64,000 nucleotides of DNA. Origin: Bradyrhizobium sp. LTSP885. Its GTDB lineage: Bacteria; Pseudomonadota; Alphaproteobacteria; Rhizobiales; Xanthobacteraceae. The position numbers and the translations under genes were made by a program. This document shows positions 43,608 to 52,147 of the stretch, piece after piece. The first letter of the stretch is position 1. Every line of letters begins with the position of its first letter. The notes beneath the pieces were generated by a model. The model was not told the origin of the DNA. It did not search any database and saw only the letters and a list, made by a program, of their open reading frames with translations. The DNA is taken from NCBI RefSeq assembly GCF_000938305.1, contig NZ_JYMT01000002.1:1-64000 (forward strand). The letters run 5' to 3'.

Positions 43608-43985
43608 ATGGCAGCTGACGTCATGACAAGGCCGCATCAACTCGTTGCAAGCGATCGCGTCGAGGGCACGGCGGTGCGGCGGCCCAATGGCGACATGCTC
43701 GGTCACATCGAGCGGCTGATGATCGACAAGATCTCCGGCAAGGTCTCCTACGCCGTGATGAGCTTCGGCGGTTTCCTCGGCATCGGAAGCAATTTGATCC
43801 CGTTGCCGTGGGGTCGGCTGCACTACAATCCGAAGTTCGAGGCCTATGAGCTCGACATCGAGGATGACGAGTTGAAGCGCGCACCGTCGTTCCGCGCCGA
43901 CAAGGATTTCGACTGGGGCGACCGTTCGCAGGAAGCCGAGTTGCATCGCTTCTATGGCGTTCCTCCGTATTGGGGCGGCTTTTGA
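43608..43985 (+). CDS. PRC-barrel domain protein
   Basis: This 125-aa cytoplasmic protein has one PRC-barrel: VRRPNGDMLGHIERLMIDKISGKVSYAVMSFGGFLGIGSNLIPLPW. A short acidic-aromatic tail (FDWGDRSQEAELHRFYGVPPYWGGF) ends it. GGAGG precedes ATG 43608. Such stand-alone proteins are common stress-linked genes in bradyrhizobia; the molecular role is unknown. The next gene is a secreted protein of the same fold. Confidence 0.9.
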   Translation: MAADVMTRPHQLVASDRVEGTAVRRPNGDMLGHIERLMIDKISGKVSYAVMSFGGFLGIGSNLIPLPWGRLHYNPKFEAYELDIEDDELKRAPSFRADKDFDWGDRSQEAELHRFYGVPPYWGGF

Positions 43986-44063
43986 TCGCATGTTCCTTAG
44001 GAACGGCTGCTGATGTGACGGGTTCTCCCCGTATCGATTTTGCGAACTGAGGAGAGTCCATCA

Positions 44064-44627
44064 ATGTTAGTTAAATCCATCGTCGCCGGCATCGCCGGCT
44101 CCGCACTGCTCGCGACCGTTGCGTTCGCGCAGACGCCAACCGACAAGAATGACAAGGCCGAGATGTCGACTGCGACGACCAGCGCGTCGTCGACCTCGCA
44201 TCAGGGCAACTGGCGTGCGTCGAAAGTCGTCGGCCTCAGCGTCTATAACGACAACAACCAGAGCGTCGGCTCGATCAACGACCTCTTGATGGACAAGAGC
44301 GGTGACATCAAGGCCGTGGTGATCGGCGTCGGCGGCTTCCTCGGCGTCGGCGAGCATCTGGTCGCCGTGCCGCTCGACAAGGTGAAGTTCGTCAACCAGC
44401 CGGTCGCCTATACCGGCGCCGGCGCGTCGAACACGGGCACCGGCCCCGCCACCACGAACACGACGCCGACCACCACCACGGGGGCCGCAACGACAGCGCC
44501 TGCGGCGACCACAACAGCACCCGCGGCGACGTCGAAATCGAATCCCTGGTATCCCGATCACGCGGTCTTCAACGCGACCAAGGATGAGCTGAAGGCGATG
44601 CCGGAGTTCAAGTACACGACCGAGTAA
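44064..44627 (+). CDS. Secreted PRC-barrel domain protein
   Basis: This 187-aa protein has a signal peptide (KSIVAGIAGSALLATVAFAQ) followed by a PRC-barrel (SVGSINDLLMDKSGDIKAVVIGVGGFLGVGEHLVAVPLDKVKF). A Thr/Ala/Pro-rich linker leads to a C-terminal PWYPDHAVFNATKDELKAMPEFKY. GGAGAG before ATG 44064 marks the start. It is likely periplasmic. The terminator at 44650 follows. The neighbouring 43608 gene shares the fold, so the two may be old duplicates. Confidence 0.92.
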   Translation: MLVKSIVAGIAGSALLATVAFAQTPTDKNDKAEMSTATTSASSTSHQGNWRASKVVGLSVYNDNNQSVGSINDLLMDKSGDIKAVVIGVGGFLGVGEHLVAVPLDKVKFVNQPVAYTGAGASNTGTGPATTNTTPTTTTGAATTAPAATTTAPAATSKSNPWYPDHAVFNATKDELKAMPEFKYTTE

Positions 44628-44649
44628 CGAGAAGCGTCCCATGAAAACG

Positions 44650-44680
44650 AAACGCGCCCGGTGAACGTCGGGCGCGTTTT
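44650..44680 (+). terminator. Rho-independent terminator
   Basis: Stem AAACGCGCCCG and CGGGCGCGTTT surrounds a GTGAACGT loop, then TTGTTATT. It ends the PRC-barrel transcript. Confidence 0.88.
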
Positions 44681-44946
44681 GTTATTCTGTGCGTGAAACC
44701 CGTGGTCCGCCCGTCCTTGCAAAAAGCGGCCCCAGTGCGGGGCAGCTCTGGGGCCTTCGACAGCAATATGGGCTATGAGGAGACGTTGCCGTCGTCATCC
44801 AATTACGGGCGAGGAGTGGCAAAGTTTCGCAAGACCTACCTAAGCAGCCTTCCTTTGAAACTGCTTCTTCGCACAGAATATGACAGCCTGCGGAGCTTCG
44901 TCTGGCCGCTGTTTTGCGACAATGGTCGGACGCTAAGACAACTGAT

Positions 44947-45153
44947 TCAACGGCGAGCCAGAAACACACCAATCAGAAATGCGACCGCCAGAGATTGAAG
45001 CGGGGCTTTGCGCGTGATCTCGCTCACGCGATCCATCCATCCAGGGCGCGGTCTGAGTTCGTCGGCGAGTTCTTGTGTCATCGTGCGAACAGCTTCCGCG
45101 GCCTGTTCAATACGCTGCTCCGGTGGGGCAGCCGGGATATCTCCATCAGCCAT
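44947..45153 (-). CDS. Small tail-anchored protein (DUF883/ElaB-like layout)
   Basis: This 68-aa protein has a helical charged N-terminal part (PPEQRIEQAAEAVRTMTQELADEL) and a hydrophobic end (APLQSLAVAFLIGVFLARR). GAGGTGA stands before ATG 45153. The layout resembles ElaB/DUF883 proteins, which are tail-anchored and may bind ribosomes, but I cannot confirm the family. Confidence 0.65.
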   Translation of the reverse strand: MADGDIPAAPPEQRIEQAAEAVRTMTQELADELRPRPGWMDRVSEITRKAPLQSLAVAFLIGVFLARR

Positions 45154-45213
45154 TTGCGTCACCTCGGACCTTTGCAGACCAATGCCCAAACTTGAAACGA
45201 GCCAACGCCGCTG

Positions 45214-45324
45214 TCAGACGAAATGATGAGCTGCGGCGAATATGGCAGCTACGCTCATGACCAACGCCAATGTCGCGCCGACCATCGCACGGTAGAGATG
45301 TCTCCTTCCTAACCGATATGCCAT
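45214..45324 (-). CDS. Candidate 36-aa membrane microprotein
   Basis: The frame MAYRLGRRHLYRAMVGAT continues into a hydrophobic LALVMSVAAIFAAAHH and ends FV. GAGG stands six bases ahead of the ATG. A positively charged start followed by one helix suits an inner-membrane microprotein. It fills an otherwise empty gap between two small minus-strand genes. The evidence is limited to RBS and helix. Confidence 0.45.
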   Translation of the reverse strand: MAYRLGRRHLYRAMVGATLALVMSVAAIFAAAHHFV

Positions 45325-45399
45325 GTTGCGCCTCGCCGCCGCCTCGGCGACTTGGACCAGTTTCACCGCTCACATCGGGAAAGATCGCGGCTCAGCCGT

Positions 45400-45624
45400 T
45401 CACTTCTGGCCCGGTGCTTGAGCATTGGAGTCCTTCGGATCGGGTTTGTTGGCTTCGTGGTGTCCGATTACGCAGCCCGCCGCTGCGCCGAGCTTGCCGT
45501 GGCCGGCCATGTGACCGGCAACACCGCCGACGACAGCCCCCTTGATGCAGCCCTTAGCGTCTGCACCGGCGACGGAAGCTACCGAGATAGCCGCGGCGCA
45601 AGCCACTGTGAGAATCCGTTTCAT
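45400..45624 (-). CDS. Small secreted glycine-zipper protein
   Basis: This 74-aa protein has a signal peptide (ILTVACAAAISVASVAGADA). The mature part is KGCIKGAVVGGVAGHMAGHGKLGAAAGCVIGHHEANKP, with two Cys and a Gly/Ala zipper. AGGAG precedes ATG 45624. It fits the osmotically induced glycine-zipper type in general terms; function is unknown. Confidence 0.8.
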   Translation of the reverse strand: MKRILTVACAAAISVASVAGADAKGCIKGAVVGGVAGHMAGHGKLGAAAGCVIGHHEANKPDPKDSNAQAPGQK

Positions 45625-45951
45625 GATCATCTCCTTCTTGCTGGACTGGAGAAACAATGCTGATCCGGCAAGGTGGTTCCGGCATCGCCGATCAGGCCTA
45701 AGCAGAATTTGCGCTGGCAGCCCCGCAATGCATCGATTGGCGCACGGAGATGCCGGTCAAAGCCATCGCGGGCGAAAAAGCAGCCGAACGCGAAGAGATC
45801 GGCACCGGCTGCAGCTGCGGATTTGCGCTGGACATTGCGCAAACCTCCGCCTGGTTCATATTGCCGACAACCCTTTCGCCTAGAGTCGCCTCGACTTCAC
45901 GATTCATTTGGCTGAGGAAAGCTATTCCGACGCTTGCAAGAGGTGACGACC
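45625..45951. other. Gap without a supported gene
   Basis: These 327 bp hold several overlapping short frames on both strands with Cys/Ala-rich content, but none has a good RBS plus family-like pattern. The plus-strand frame near 45750 lacks a convincing start. I leave it unannotated. Confidence 0.4.
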
Positions 45952-46146
45952 ATGGATGTCGACAAGGTAACTGCACTGATTTCCGCGGCCGGCATCGAAC
46001 TGACCGATCGGCGTCGGAACGGCACCGATGATGGCTGGTCCCTCAGCTTCTCCAACGGCGCCGTCGTGGAAGTCAGGGACAATGGGGAAATCTCCCACTC
46101 CGGCAAGGGGGCCGAGGCGGTCGCACGCCTTCTCGGCCAGCCCTGA
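45952..46146 (+). CDS. Small hypothetical protein
   Basis: This 64-aa protein (MDVDKVTALISAAGIELTD start) has no signal peptide. The middle GWSLSFSNGAVVEVRDNGEISHSG is beta-like and the end is helical (GAEAVARLLGQP). GAGGTGA stands ahead of the ATG. No family is recognised. Confidence 0.7.
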   Translation: MDVDKVTALISAAGIELTDRRRNGTDDGWSLSFSNGAVVEVRDNGEISHSGKGAEAVARLLGQP

Positions 46147-46163
46147 AGACGGGTAACTAGCCG

Positions 46164-47390
46164 TCACTTCGCCGGCTGATACCCGTCGGTCAGCGTCCCG
46201 AGAAAGGCGACGACATCGTCGATCTCGGCCGCGGTCAAGGCCGGGGCATCACCCGCCTTGCGGTCGAACGGCGGATCCATGTTGACATTGGCCTTCGGCG
46301 TTTCGGGCAGATCGTCATATTTGTCGATGCCGCCGTCGGCCTTGCGCGGGTACCAAATTTCGGGCCGGGTTTCCCTCTCGACATAGAACCGCACGGCGTC
46401 GCGCAGGGAATGCGTGGCGCCGTTGTGAAAGAAGGTCTGGCGCAGCGCGACATTGCGCAGCGTCGGCGTCCGGAACAGGCCGCAATAGTCCTGGCGCTTC
46501 AGGAAATCCGTGCGCAGGGGCCCACACAGGCCGAGGTCGAAATAGCCCGGGTCCTTGTTGGCGGGAATCTCGCGATTGCGTGGCACGGCGAGCGCGATCA
46601 GCCCGTAATCGGTGAACTGGGGCGGGGTGCCGTCATTGCCGCGCTTGCTGATGTGGCAGGAGGCGCAATTGCCCTTGTTCGGCGCATTGAACAGGTCGAG
46701 CCCCCGCGCTTCCTCGGGCGAGAGTTCGGCCTTGCCGGCCAGCACCGCGTCATATTTGCTCGAATAGGGATAAAAGGTCCGATAGTCCTGCTGGTACACT
46801 TCGAGCGCCTTGAGGGCCGTCTTGGTGACGGTGGTACGATCGGTAACTGCCTTGAGCCCGGCAATGGCCGCGATCGCCTTGCCATGGCCCGCGGCGAGCA
46901 GGCGGCGAGCGACCTCGGCCTCGTCGCGATTGCCCATCTCGACATCCGAGAGCAGTGGAATCCTGGCCTGGTCGGCGCCACGGTCAACTCGCCCGTCCCA
47001 GGTCAGGCCCCCCGTCGGGCCATTGTCGACGCTTTCGTCGGCATCGTCCTCGGAATCATGGAAATGCTCGGTAAAGGGCGGCACCACCTGCAGATATTTC
47101 AGGGAGGGGACGGCACGCGTCCCCGGCTGGCGCATGTCGCCGCCCCCCAGTTGCACCGCGAGGGCATTGGCCGGGCCGAAACCGTGGGCGGGATCGTGGC
47201 AGGATGAACAGGCAAGCTGGCCCGATCCCGACAGCGACGGATCGAAAAACAGGGCCCGGCCGAGGGCGCCGAGCCGCTCGGCCTGCCTGCGCGCCTCGGC
47301 CCGTGACATCTCCTGCCGGGCCTGGCCGGGAACGATGGTCAAGGCCGGCAACACAATCGCCGATAAGAAAATCCAATGTTTAATCCGCAT
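46164..47390 (-). CDS. Di-haem cytochrome c peroxidase (MauG/CcpA-like)
   Basis: This 408-aa periplasmic enzyme has a signal peptide (WIFLSAIVLPALTIVPGQA) and two haem c sites, CSSCH (residues 61-65) and CASCH mid-protein. It should reduce hydrogen peroxide, or oxidise a partner as MauG does. Conserved segments LGRALFFDPSLSGSGQLACSSCHDP and FRTPTLRNVALRQTFFHNGA fit the bacterial CCP fold. It is divergent from a phosphoesterase. Confidence 0.93.
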   Translation of the reverse strand: MRIKHWIFLSAIVLPALTIVPGQARQEMSRAEARRQAERLGALGRALFFDPSLSGSGQLACSSCHDPAHGFGPANALAVQLGGGDMRQPGTRAVPSLKYLQVVPPFTEHFHDSEDDADESVDNGPTGGLTWDGRVDRGADQARIPLLSDVEMGNRDEAEVARRLLAAGHGKAIAAIAGLKAVTDRTTVTKTALKALEVYQQDYRTFYPYSSKYDAVLAGKAELSPEEARGLDLFNAPNKGNCASCHISKRGNDGTPPQFTDYGLIALAVPRNREIPANKDPGYFDLGLCGPLRTDFLKRQDYCGLFRTPTLRNVALRQTFFHNGATHSLRDAVRFYVERETRPEIWYPRKADGGIDKYDDLPETPKANVNMDPPFDRKAGDAPALTAAEIDDVVAFLGTLTDGYQPAK

Positions 47391-47493
47391 GTTGCAAACC
47401 GAGTCTATGGCTGGACACCTTCATGCCTTCGGTTAGCGTCCGGGCCATGACGAAAACTGAACGGAACGATAGCAACAAGTGAGCGGGGCTCGA

Positions 47494-49071
47494 ATGCGAA
47501 CGAAATCGGTGGTTGTCCTTTGTGCATCGAGTGTCTTCATCGGTGCATTCGGCCCGGTGCTGGCAGCGGAGAACGGTCCGGGTCCCAAGGTCTATTCAGG
47601 CAAGGGTGCCGCCGACGATCTGGCGCGGATCGACACGGTCGTGGTGATCTATGCGGAGAACCGCTCATTCGACAATCTCTATGGCAGCTTCCCGGGTGCC
47701 AATGGCGTGGCGAAGGCGTCCGCCTCGACGCGGCTCCAGCGCGATCGCGACGGCAAGCCGTTCCGTGAATTGCCGCCGGTCTGGGAAAACCTGACCGCCA
47801 AGGGCGTGACGCCGCCGGTCACCCAGGCCGAAACCGAGCATCTGCCCAATCATCCCTTCTATTTGGACGACCCGAAAGGCTTCAAGCTCAGCTACGGCAC
47901 CATCACGCACGACCTCTGGCACCGCTTCTACCAGAACCAGATGCAGATCAATGGCGGGCGCAACGACAAATTCGTCGCCCATGCCGACTCCGGCGCGCTG
48001 GTGATGAGCCTCTGGGACGGATCGAAGACGGCGATGTGGAAGGTCGCCCAGAAATATGTGCTGGCCGACAATTTCTTCATGGGCGGCTTCGGCGGCTCGT
48101 TCTTCAACCACCAATGGCTGGTCTGCGCTTGCGCGCCGACCTACCCCAATGCGGACACCAATCCGGCCAAGCCGTCGATCGCTGTTGTGGAGCCCGACGG
48201 CGTGACGTTGAAGGAGGCCGCCAACTCGCCGAAATCGGCGATGGAGGGCATTCCGAAATATGTCAGCGACGGCAATCTCACTCCCGATTTCTACGCCGTG
48301 AACACCATGCAGCCGCCTTATCAGCCGAGCGGCAACGACCCCGCGAAGGACGGCGACAAGGCTTATGCGGATCCGGCGAAGCCGACGACGCTGCCGCCGC
48401 AGCTTGAGCCGACCATCGGCGACATGCTCAGCCTCAAGCGCATCACTTGGGCCTGGTATGGCGGGGCCTGGCAGGACACGCTCGACCATGGCTACAAGTC
48501 GCCGGTGCCGAACTTCCAGTTTCACCACCAGCCGCTGAACTATTATGCGAGCTTCGCTCCCGGCACCGCAGCCCGTGCCGAGCATCTGCGCGACGGCGGC
48601 CTGGCGGGCACCGAGTTCATCAAGGCGATCGACGACGGCAAGCTGCCTCAGGTGTCCTTCTACAAGCCGCAGGGCGATCTCAACGAGCATTCCGGCTATG
48701 CCGACATCCTCTCCGGCGACAGCCACATCGCCGACGTGGTCGCGCATCTCGAGAAGAGCCCGCAATGGCCGCACATGCTTGTTGTCGTCACCTATGACGA
48801 GAATGGCGGCCTGTGGGATCACGTGGCGCCGCCCAAGGGCGACCGTTGGGGCCCGGGCTCCCGCATCCCGGCCATCGTCGTCTCGCCGTTTGCGCGTCAC
48901 GGTTATGTCGACCACACGCCGATGGACACGACCTCGATCCTGCGCTTCATCACGCGCCGCTTCGAGCTGCCAACCCTGCACGGCATAACGGTGCGCGACA
49001 CCGCGATCGCCGCGCACGGGCAAAAGCCGCTCGGTGACCTGACCAGCGCGCTGGTGCTGAAGGACAAATGA
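47494..49071 (+). CDS. Secreted phosphoesterase (acid phosphatase / phospholipase C-like)
   Basis: This 525-aa enzyme belongs to the phosphoesterase family that contains AcpA and phospholipase C. It has a signal peptide (VVVLCASSVFIGAFGPVLA). The metal and nucleophile motifs are present: VVIYAENRSFDNLYGSFPGANG, GHNDKF-like GGRNDKFVAHAD, and VTYDENGGLWDHVAPP near the end. ATG at 47494 is preferred to GTG 47479. The substrate is probably a phosphomonoester. It is divergent from the di-haem peroxidase. Confidence 0.9.
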   Translation: MRTKSVVVLCASSVFIGAFGPVLAAENGPGPKVYSGKGAADDLARIDTVVVIYAENRSFDNLYGSFPGANGVAKASASTRLQRDRDGKPFRELPPVWENLTAKGVTPPVTQAETEHLPNHPFYLDDPKGFKLSYGTITHDLWHRFYQNQMQINGGRNDKFVAHADSGALVMSLWDGSKTAMWKVAQKYVLADNFFMGGFGGSFFNHQWLVCACAPTYPNADTNPAKPSIAVVEPDGVTLKEAANSPKSAMEGIPKYVSDGNLTPDFYAVNTMQPPYQPSGNDPAKDGDKAYADPAKPTTLPPQLEPTIGDMLSLKRITWAWYGGAWQDTLDHGYKSPVPNFQFHHQPLNYYASFAPGTAARAEHLRDGGLAGTEFIKAIDDGKLPQVSFYKPQGDLNEHSGYADILSGDSHIADVVAHLEKSPQWPHMLVVVTYDENGGLWDHVAPPKGDRWGPGSRIPAIVVSPFARHGYVDHTPMDTTSILRFITRRFELPTLHGITVRDTAIAAHGQKPLGDLTSALVLKDK

Positions 49072-49113
49072 GGCGGAAGCTGTGCGGCTTCATCGTTAGC
49101 TCGCAATGATTTC

Positions 49114-49196
49114 CGTAGCCCGGATGGAGCGAAGCGAAATCCGGGATCTCTGACGCCGTGGCTCCCCGGATTGCGCTTCGCTCCATCCGGGCTACG
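49114..49196. repeat. Palindromic intergenic repeat, type CGTAGCCCGGAT
   Basis: Arms CGTAGCCCGGATGGAGCGAA and TTCGCTCCATCCGGGCTACG are perfect inverted copies. It matches 30612-30700. The last bases CTA supply the stop codon (49192-49194) of the minus-strand gene. Confidence 0.9.
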
Positions 49197-50358
49197 CCTG
49201 CCGCGCGCCCGATTTCACCGGCTCGGCCAGGAAGCGTCCGCTCGAGTGCTTCAGCGCCGGTTCTTCCGCTGCGCCAAGGGCGGCCTGCTTGCCTTCCACC
49301 ATGGAGCGAAGGCCGGCGATTGCCTGGCTCATGCGTTCGCCATATTTGGCCGCGGCGCCCTCGACGAAGGCCTTGTCCTTTGGCTTCGGCTTGGCAATCC
49401 GCACTTCCAAATGCGTCGTTCCGTTTGGACCGTCGAGGAGGGCGCGGGTCACGACGATCCGCGGCGCGCCGGGAACCGGAAGCGCGATGCTGACCGTCAA
49501 ATAGTCGACCGGACGCCAGTCGAGCGTCTCCTCGACATTGGCCGCCTTGCCGTGCAAGCAGTGATTCCTGGTGCCGACACCGCGCCTCCCTTTGCCGGAA
49601 TCCTCGGTGATGTCGTCGGCGTCCCACCATTTTTGCCACTGTCCGGGCACCGTGAGATGCTCCCACACGGTCTGCCGAGGTGCTGCGATATCGAACGCGA
49701 ACGTGGCGCATGCGTCGCCGCGCGTCACTTCATTCCGAACTCGCGCGTCGTCCTGCCTCCAGGCAGCCTCGAGATCGCGGACCCACAGCGTCACGTCGCC
49801 GATGATGTCGATGGTTTCGTGATGCGCAATGAGACCTTGTGCCACCGGGTCGACGCCCATGGCGCGGATGGCCGCGTCGCTGTAGAGCGCGTAGGCGCCG
49901 CCGCCGACCTTCTCGTTGACGGTGTTCTTGAGCAGCCGGTGGACGAGAATGACGTCGCGCCCGGCGAGCTCTTCTCTCCCGCCCATCCTCTGCTTCACCA
50001 TCTCGCCGTGATGGACCACGAATTTGAAATCGAGATCGCCCATCGCGACGCAGGCCTGGCACTCGCAAGCCGAGGCCTGGCGAACGTTGCGCAGGCGCCG
50101 GCGGAACTTGAAATAGGCGCCCTCGATCGCGTCCTGCAGCAGCGAGCCGTCGATCGTCGCGTCGGTTGTGTAGACGAACGCGGCGTCGCCCTCGAACTTG
50201 GCGAGGCGGAACGGCGGGCGTAGCGCCTTCACCACCGTGTCCATGAAATCGGCGATGATGTCCTGCGCATGGTCGAGCTCGACCGCGGCGAGGAAGTTAG
50301 TATAGCCGGAGATGTCGGCAATCGCGAAATATGCCGCTTCAGCCTTCGGAAGCATCAA
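49192..50358 (-). CDS. Degenerate class III cyclase-like domain fused to SRPBCC domain
   Basis: In this 388-aa protein the N-terminal half has cyclase-like metal motifs ADISGYT (D15) and KFEGDAAFVY (D58), but the transition-state Asn position in the GxxVNxxAR-type motif is Ile (I137), with Arg 141 kept. A Cys cluster, ACECQAC, lies at about 97-103. This fits DUF2652. The C-terminal half (TFAFDIAAPRQTVWEHLTVPGQWQKWWDADD) is an SRPBCC/START-like ligand-binding fold. So it is likely a sensor or scaffold rather than a true cyclase. The stop lies in a repeat. Confidence 0.78.
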   Translation of the reverse strand: MMLPKAEAAYFAIADISGYTNFLAAVELDHAQDIIADFMDTVVKALRPPFRLAKFEGDAAFVYTTDATIDGSLLQDAIEGAYFKFRRRLRNVRQASACECQACVAMGDLDFKFVVHHGEMVKQRMGGREELAGRDVILVHRLLKNTVNEKVGGGAYALYSDAAIRAMGVDPVAQGLIAHHETIDIIGDVTLWVRDLEAAWRQDDARVRNEVTRGDACATFAFDIAAPRQTVWEHLTVPGQWQKWWDADDITEDSGKGRRGVGTRNHCLHGKAANVEETLDWRPVDYLTVSIALPVPGAPRIVVTRALLDGPNGTTHLEVRIAKPKPKDKAFVEGAAAKYGERMSQAIAGLRSMVEGKQAALGAAEEPALKHSSGRFLAEPVKSGARQA

Positions 50359-50469
50359 GACCTCCTACGCAATCGGTTCTCTCCGATCGTGCGGAAGCCT
50401 AGTTTGTCATACTGCGCCGCCCGCGGTCGAGGGCCAAAGAAGCCGTCAGGAGCGGCATCGGAACTGCGT

Positions 50470-50495
50470 CACCTCTCCCGCATGCGGGAGAGGTG
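50470..50495. repeat. 26-bp perfect palindrome
   Basis: The stretch reads CACCTCTCCCGCA followed by its exact reverse complement. It lies between minus-strand genes and may serve as a transcription end. It is a short, very common bradyrhizobial palindrome type. Confidence 0.85.
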
Positions 50496-50516
50496 CAGCG
50501 AACATGTGGCCAGGCC

Positions 50517-51914
50517 TCACCAGCCCAGTTCACGCAGATAGGTGGCGCGTGCGGCAACGCCGGTGTGGGTGAAATCGGTAAAGATCCCATCGACGCCGAG
50601 ACGGAAGAATTTGAGATCTTCCTGGACCGGATCGGCGTGATAGTCGCCAGCCAGGTATTTCTTCTCGTTTCGGAACGTGAAGGGATGCACGAACAGGCCG
50701 ACCTTGTGCGCGTCGGCGATGACGCTGGTGGCTTCCTGCGTCGAGGCGTCCGGCGTCGATCCCTTGTAGGGCGAGCCGTCGGCGTTCGCGTCCTTCCAGG
50801 GCGAGATCTTGTAGGGGACGATATAGACCTTCCACGGGCCGATGCCGTCGGCATAGGTCTTGATCTCCGCCAGGCCCGCAGGGGTCAGCATCGCGTCGAA
50901 CCCGCGTGAATCACCCGCAACCGTCCAGTCATAGGGGCGGGAATTGGCGATGTTGTTGAGCAGCACCTTGCCGGCCTTGAAGTCGACGCCGTTGCCGTCG
51001 ATCAGCTGGACCTGCCGCGTCTCGAGGCCATGGCTGCGCATATATTTCAGGCTGCCGGGCTCGAAGCTCTGGACGATGATCGGCGCGTCCTTCGCGTTGA
51101 GGCCGTTATCCTTGATGATCTTGATCAGGGCATCTTCGAGCGGGTGGCTGCCGGGCGCGCCGCAGCCATTGGCGATGGCCTGGGCATTGTTCCAGGTCGG
51201 ATTCTTGGTTTCCGGATAGACGGAGATCGCGCGGCCGGTTTCCTTGCTCTTGGCCTTGGCGATGTCGACGATCTCCTGGAAGCTGATGATCGGGAATTTG
51301 CCGTTGAAGACCTTCGGCCTTTCATTGGCGGCATCATAGGTGGTGCCGGAAATCCAGGTCTTCAGTTCGGCCATGGTGAAATCGGTGATCGACCAGTCAT
51401 TGGTGTGGTCGTCGCCGTCGACGATCAGCGCTTTCAGCACCGATTTCGGGTCGGCCGGATCGACGAGGTCGGTCGGATATTCGGCCGGTCCGCTCGCGGC
51501 GGATTGCGGCCACTTCACCTTGACCATGACGCCCGGCGTCGTGCGCTTGCGGGCGGCCACCGCGGCATTGGTCTTCGCCACCTCGGCAACGTTGGTGTTG
51601 TCGCCCAGCCAGGGATTGTGACGTGCGACCAGGACGCAATCCTTGGTCAGATGCAGGTCCTCTTCGAGGGAGTCGGTCCCCAGCGCCACCGCCAGCTCGT
51701 AGGATGCCTCGGTCTCTTCAGGCATCAGCCCGGGCACGCCGCGATGCCCGATCACCAAAGGCGCCTTGCCATCGAGGGTCAGGAAGGGCTTGGCGCCTGA
51801 TGGGGCCGCGGCGGTTTGCGCCAAGGCCATCGTTGGTGGGAGCAACGCCAAAGCCGCCGCACCGAACAGCAACGCCTTAACATCTACTTTCGGTCGTGAA
51901 CGACGGTTCTTCAT
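50517..51914 (-). CDS. Periplasmic glycerophosphodiester phosphodiesterase
   Basis: This 465-aa enzyme hydrolyses glycerophosphodiesters to glycerol 3-phosphate and an alcohol. A signal peptide (LLFGAAALALLPPTMALAQ) places it in the periplasm. The catalytic start VIGHRGVPGLMPEETEASY (H57, R58) has the HRG...PE(E/N)T form, and EEDLHLTKDCVLVARHNPWL follows. The C-terminal FTDFTHTGV is typical of GlpQ-type enzymes. GGAGAG precedes ATG 51914. Confidence 0.93.
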   Translation of the reverse strand: MKNRRSRPKVDVKALLFGAAALALLPPTMALAQTAAAPSGAKPFLTLDGKAPLVIGHRGVPGLMPEETEASYELAVALGTDSLEEDLHLTKDCVLVARHNPWLGDNTNVAEVAKTNAAVAARKRTTPGVMVKVKWPQSAASGPAEYPTDLVDPADPKSVLKALIVDGDDHTNDWSITDFTMAELKTWISGTTYDAANERPKVFNGKFPIISFQEIVDIAKAKSKETGRAISVYPETKNPTWNNAQAIANGCGAPGSHPLEDALIKIIKDNGLNAKDAPIIVQSFEPGSLKYMRSHGLETRQVQLIDGNGVDFKAGKVLLNNIANSRPYDWTVAGDSRGFDAMLTPAGLAEIKTYADGIGPWKVYIVPYKISPWKDANADGSPYKGSTPDASTQEATSVIADAHKVGLFVHPFTFRNEKKYLAGDYHADPVQEDLKFFRLGVDGIFTDFTHTGVAARATYLRELGW

Positions 51915-52147
51915 GGCCAAGTCTCTCCATCTCTCAAGTAGCATCGGTGCAAATACCGGGCCGAACAAGGCCCAAGCTGTTGTCTTCTTGTATCAGTTCT
52001 CTGACAGGCAGATGACTGCCGGACGGGCCAGGCAGACAAAACCCACGATGCGCGCGTCTGTAAACCATTAACCACGGGTTTCGAGACCATCGATTCCGAC
52101 ATCCGAATTGCCGCTATAATCCTGCCGCAGCGAATGTGGGGCCGGCA

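Noticed and set aside
47665..49023. A 452-codon minus-strand frame
   Set aside because: It is antisense to the phosphoesterase, whose catalytic motifs are certain.
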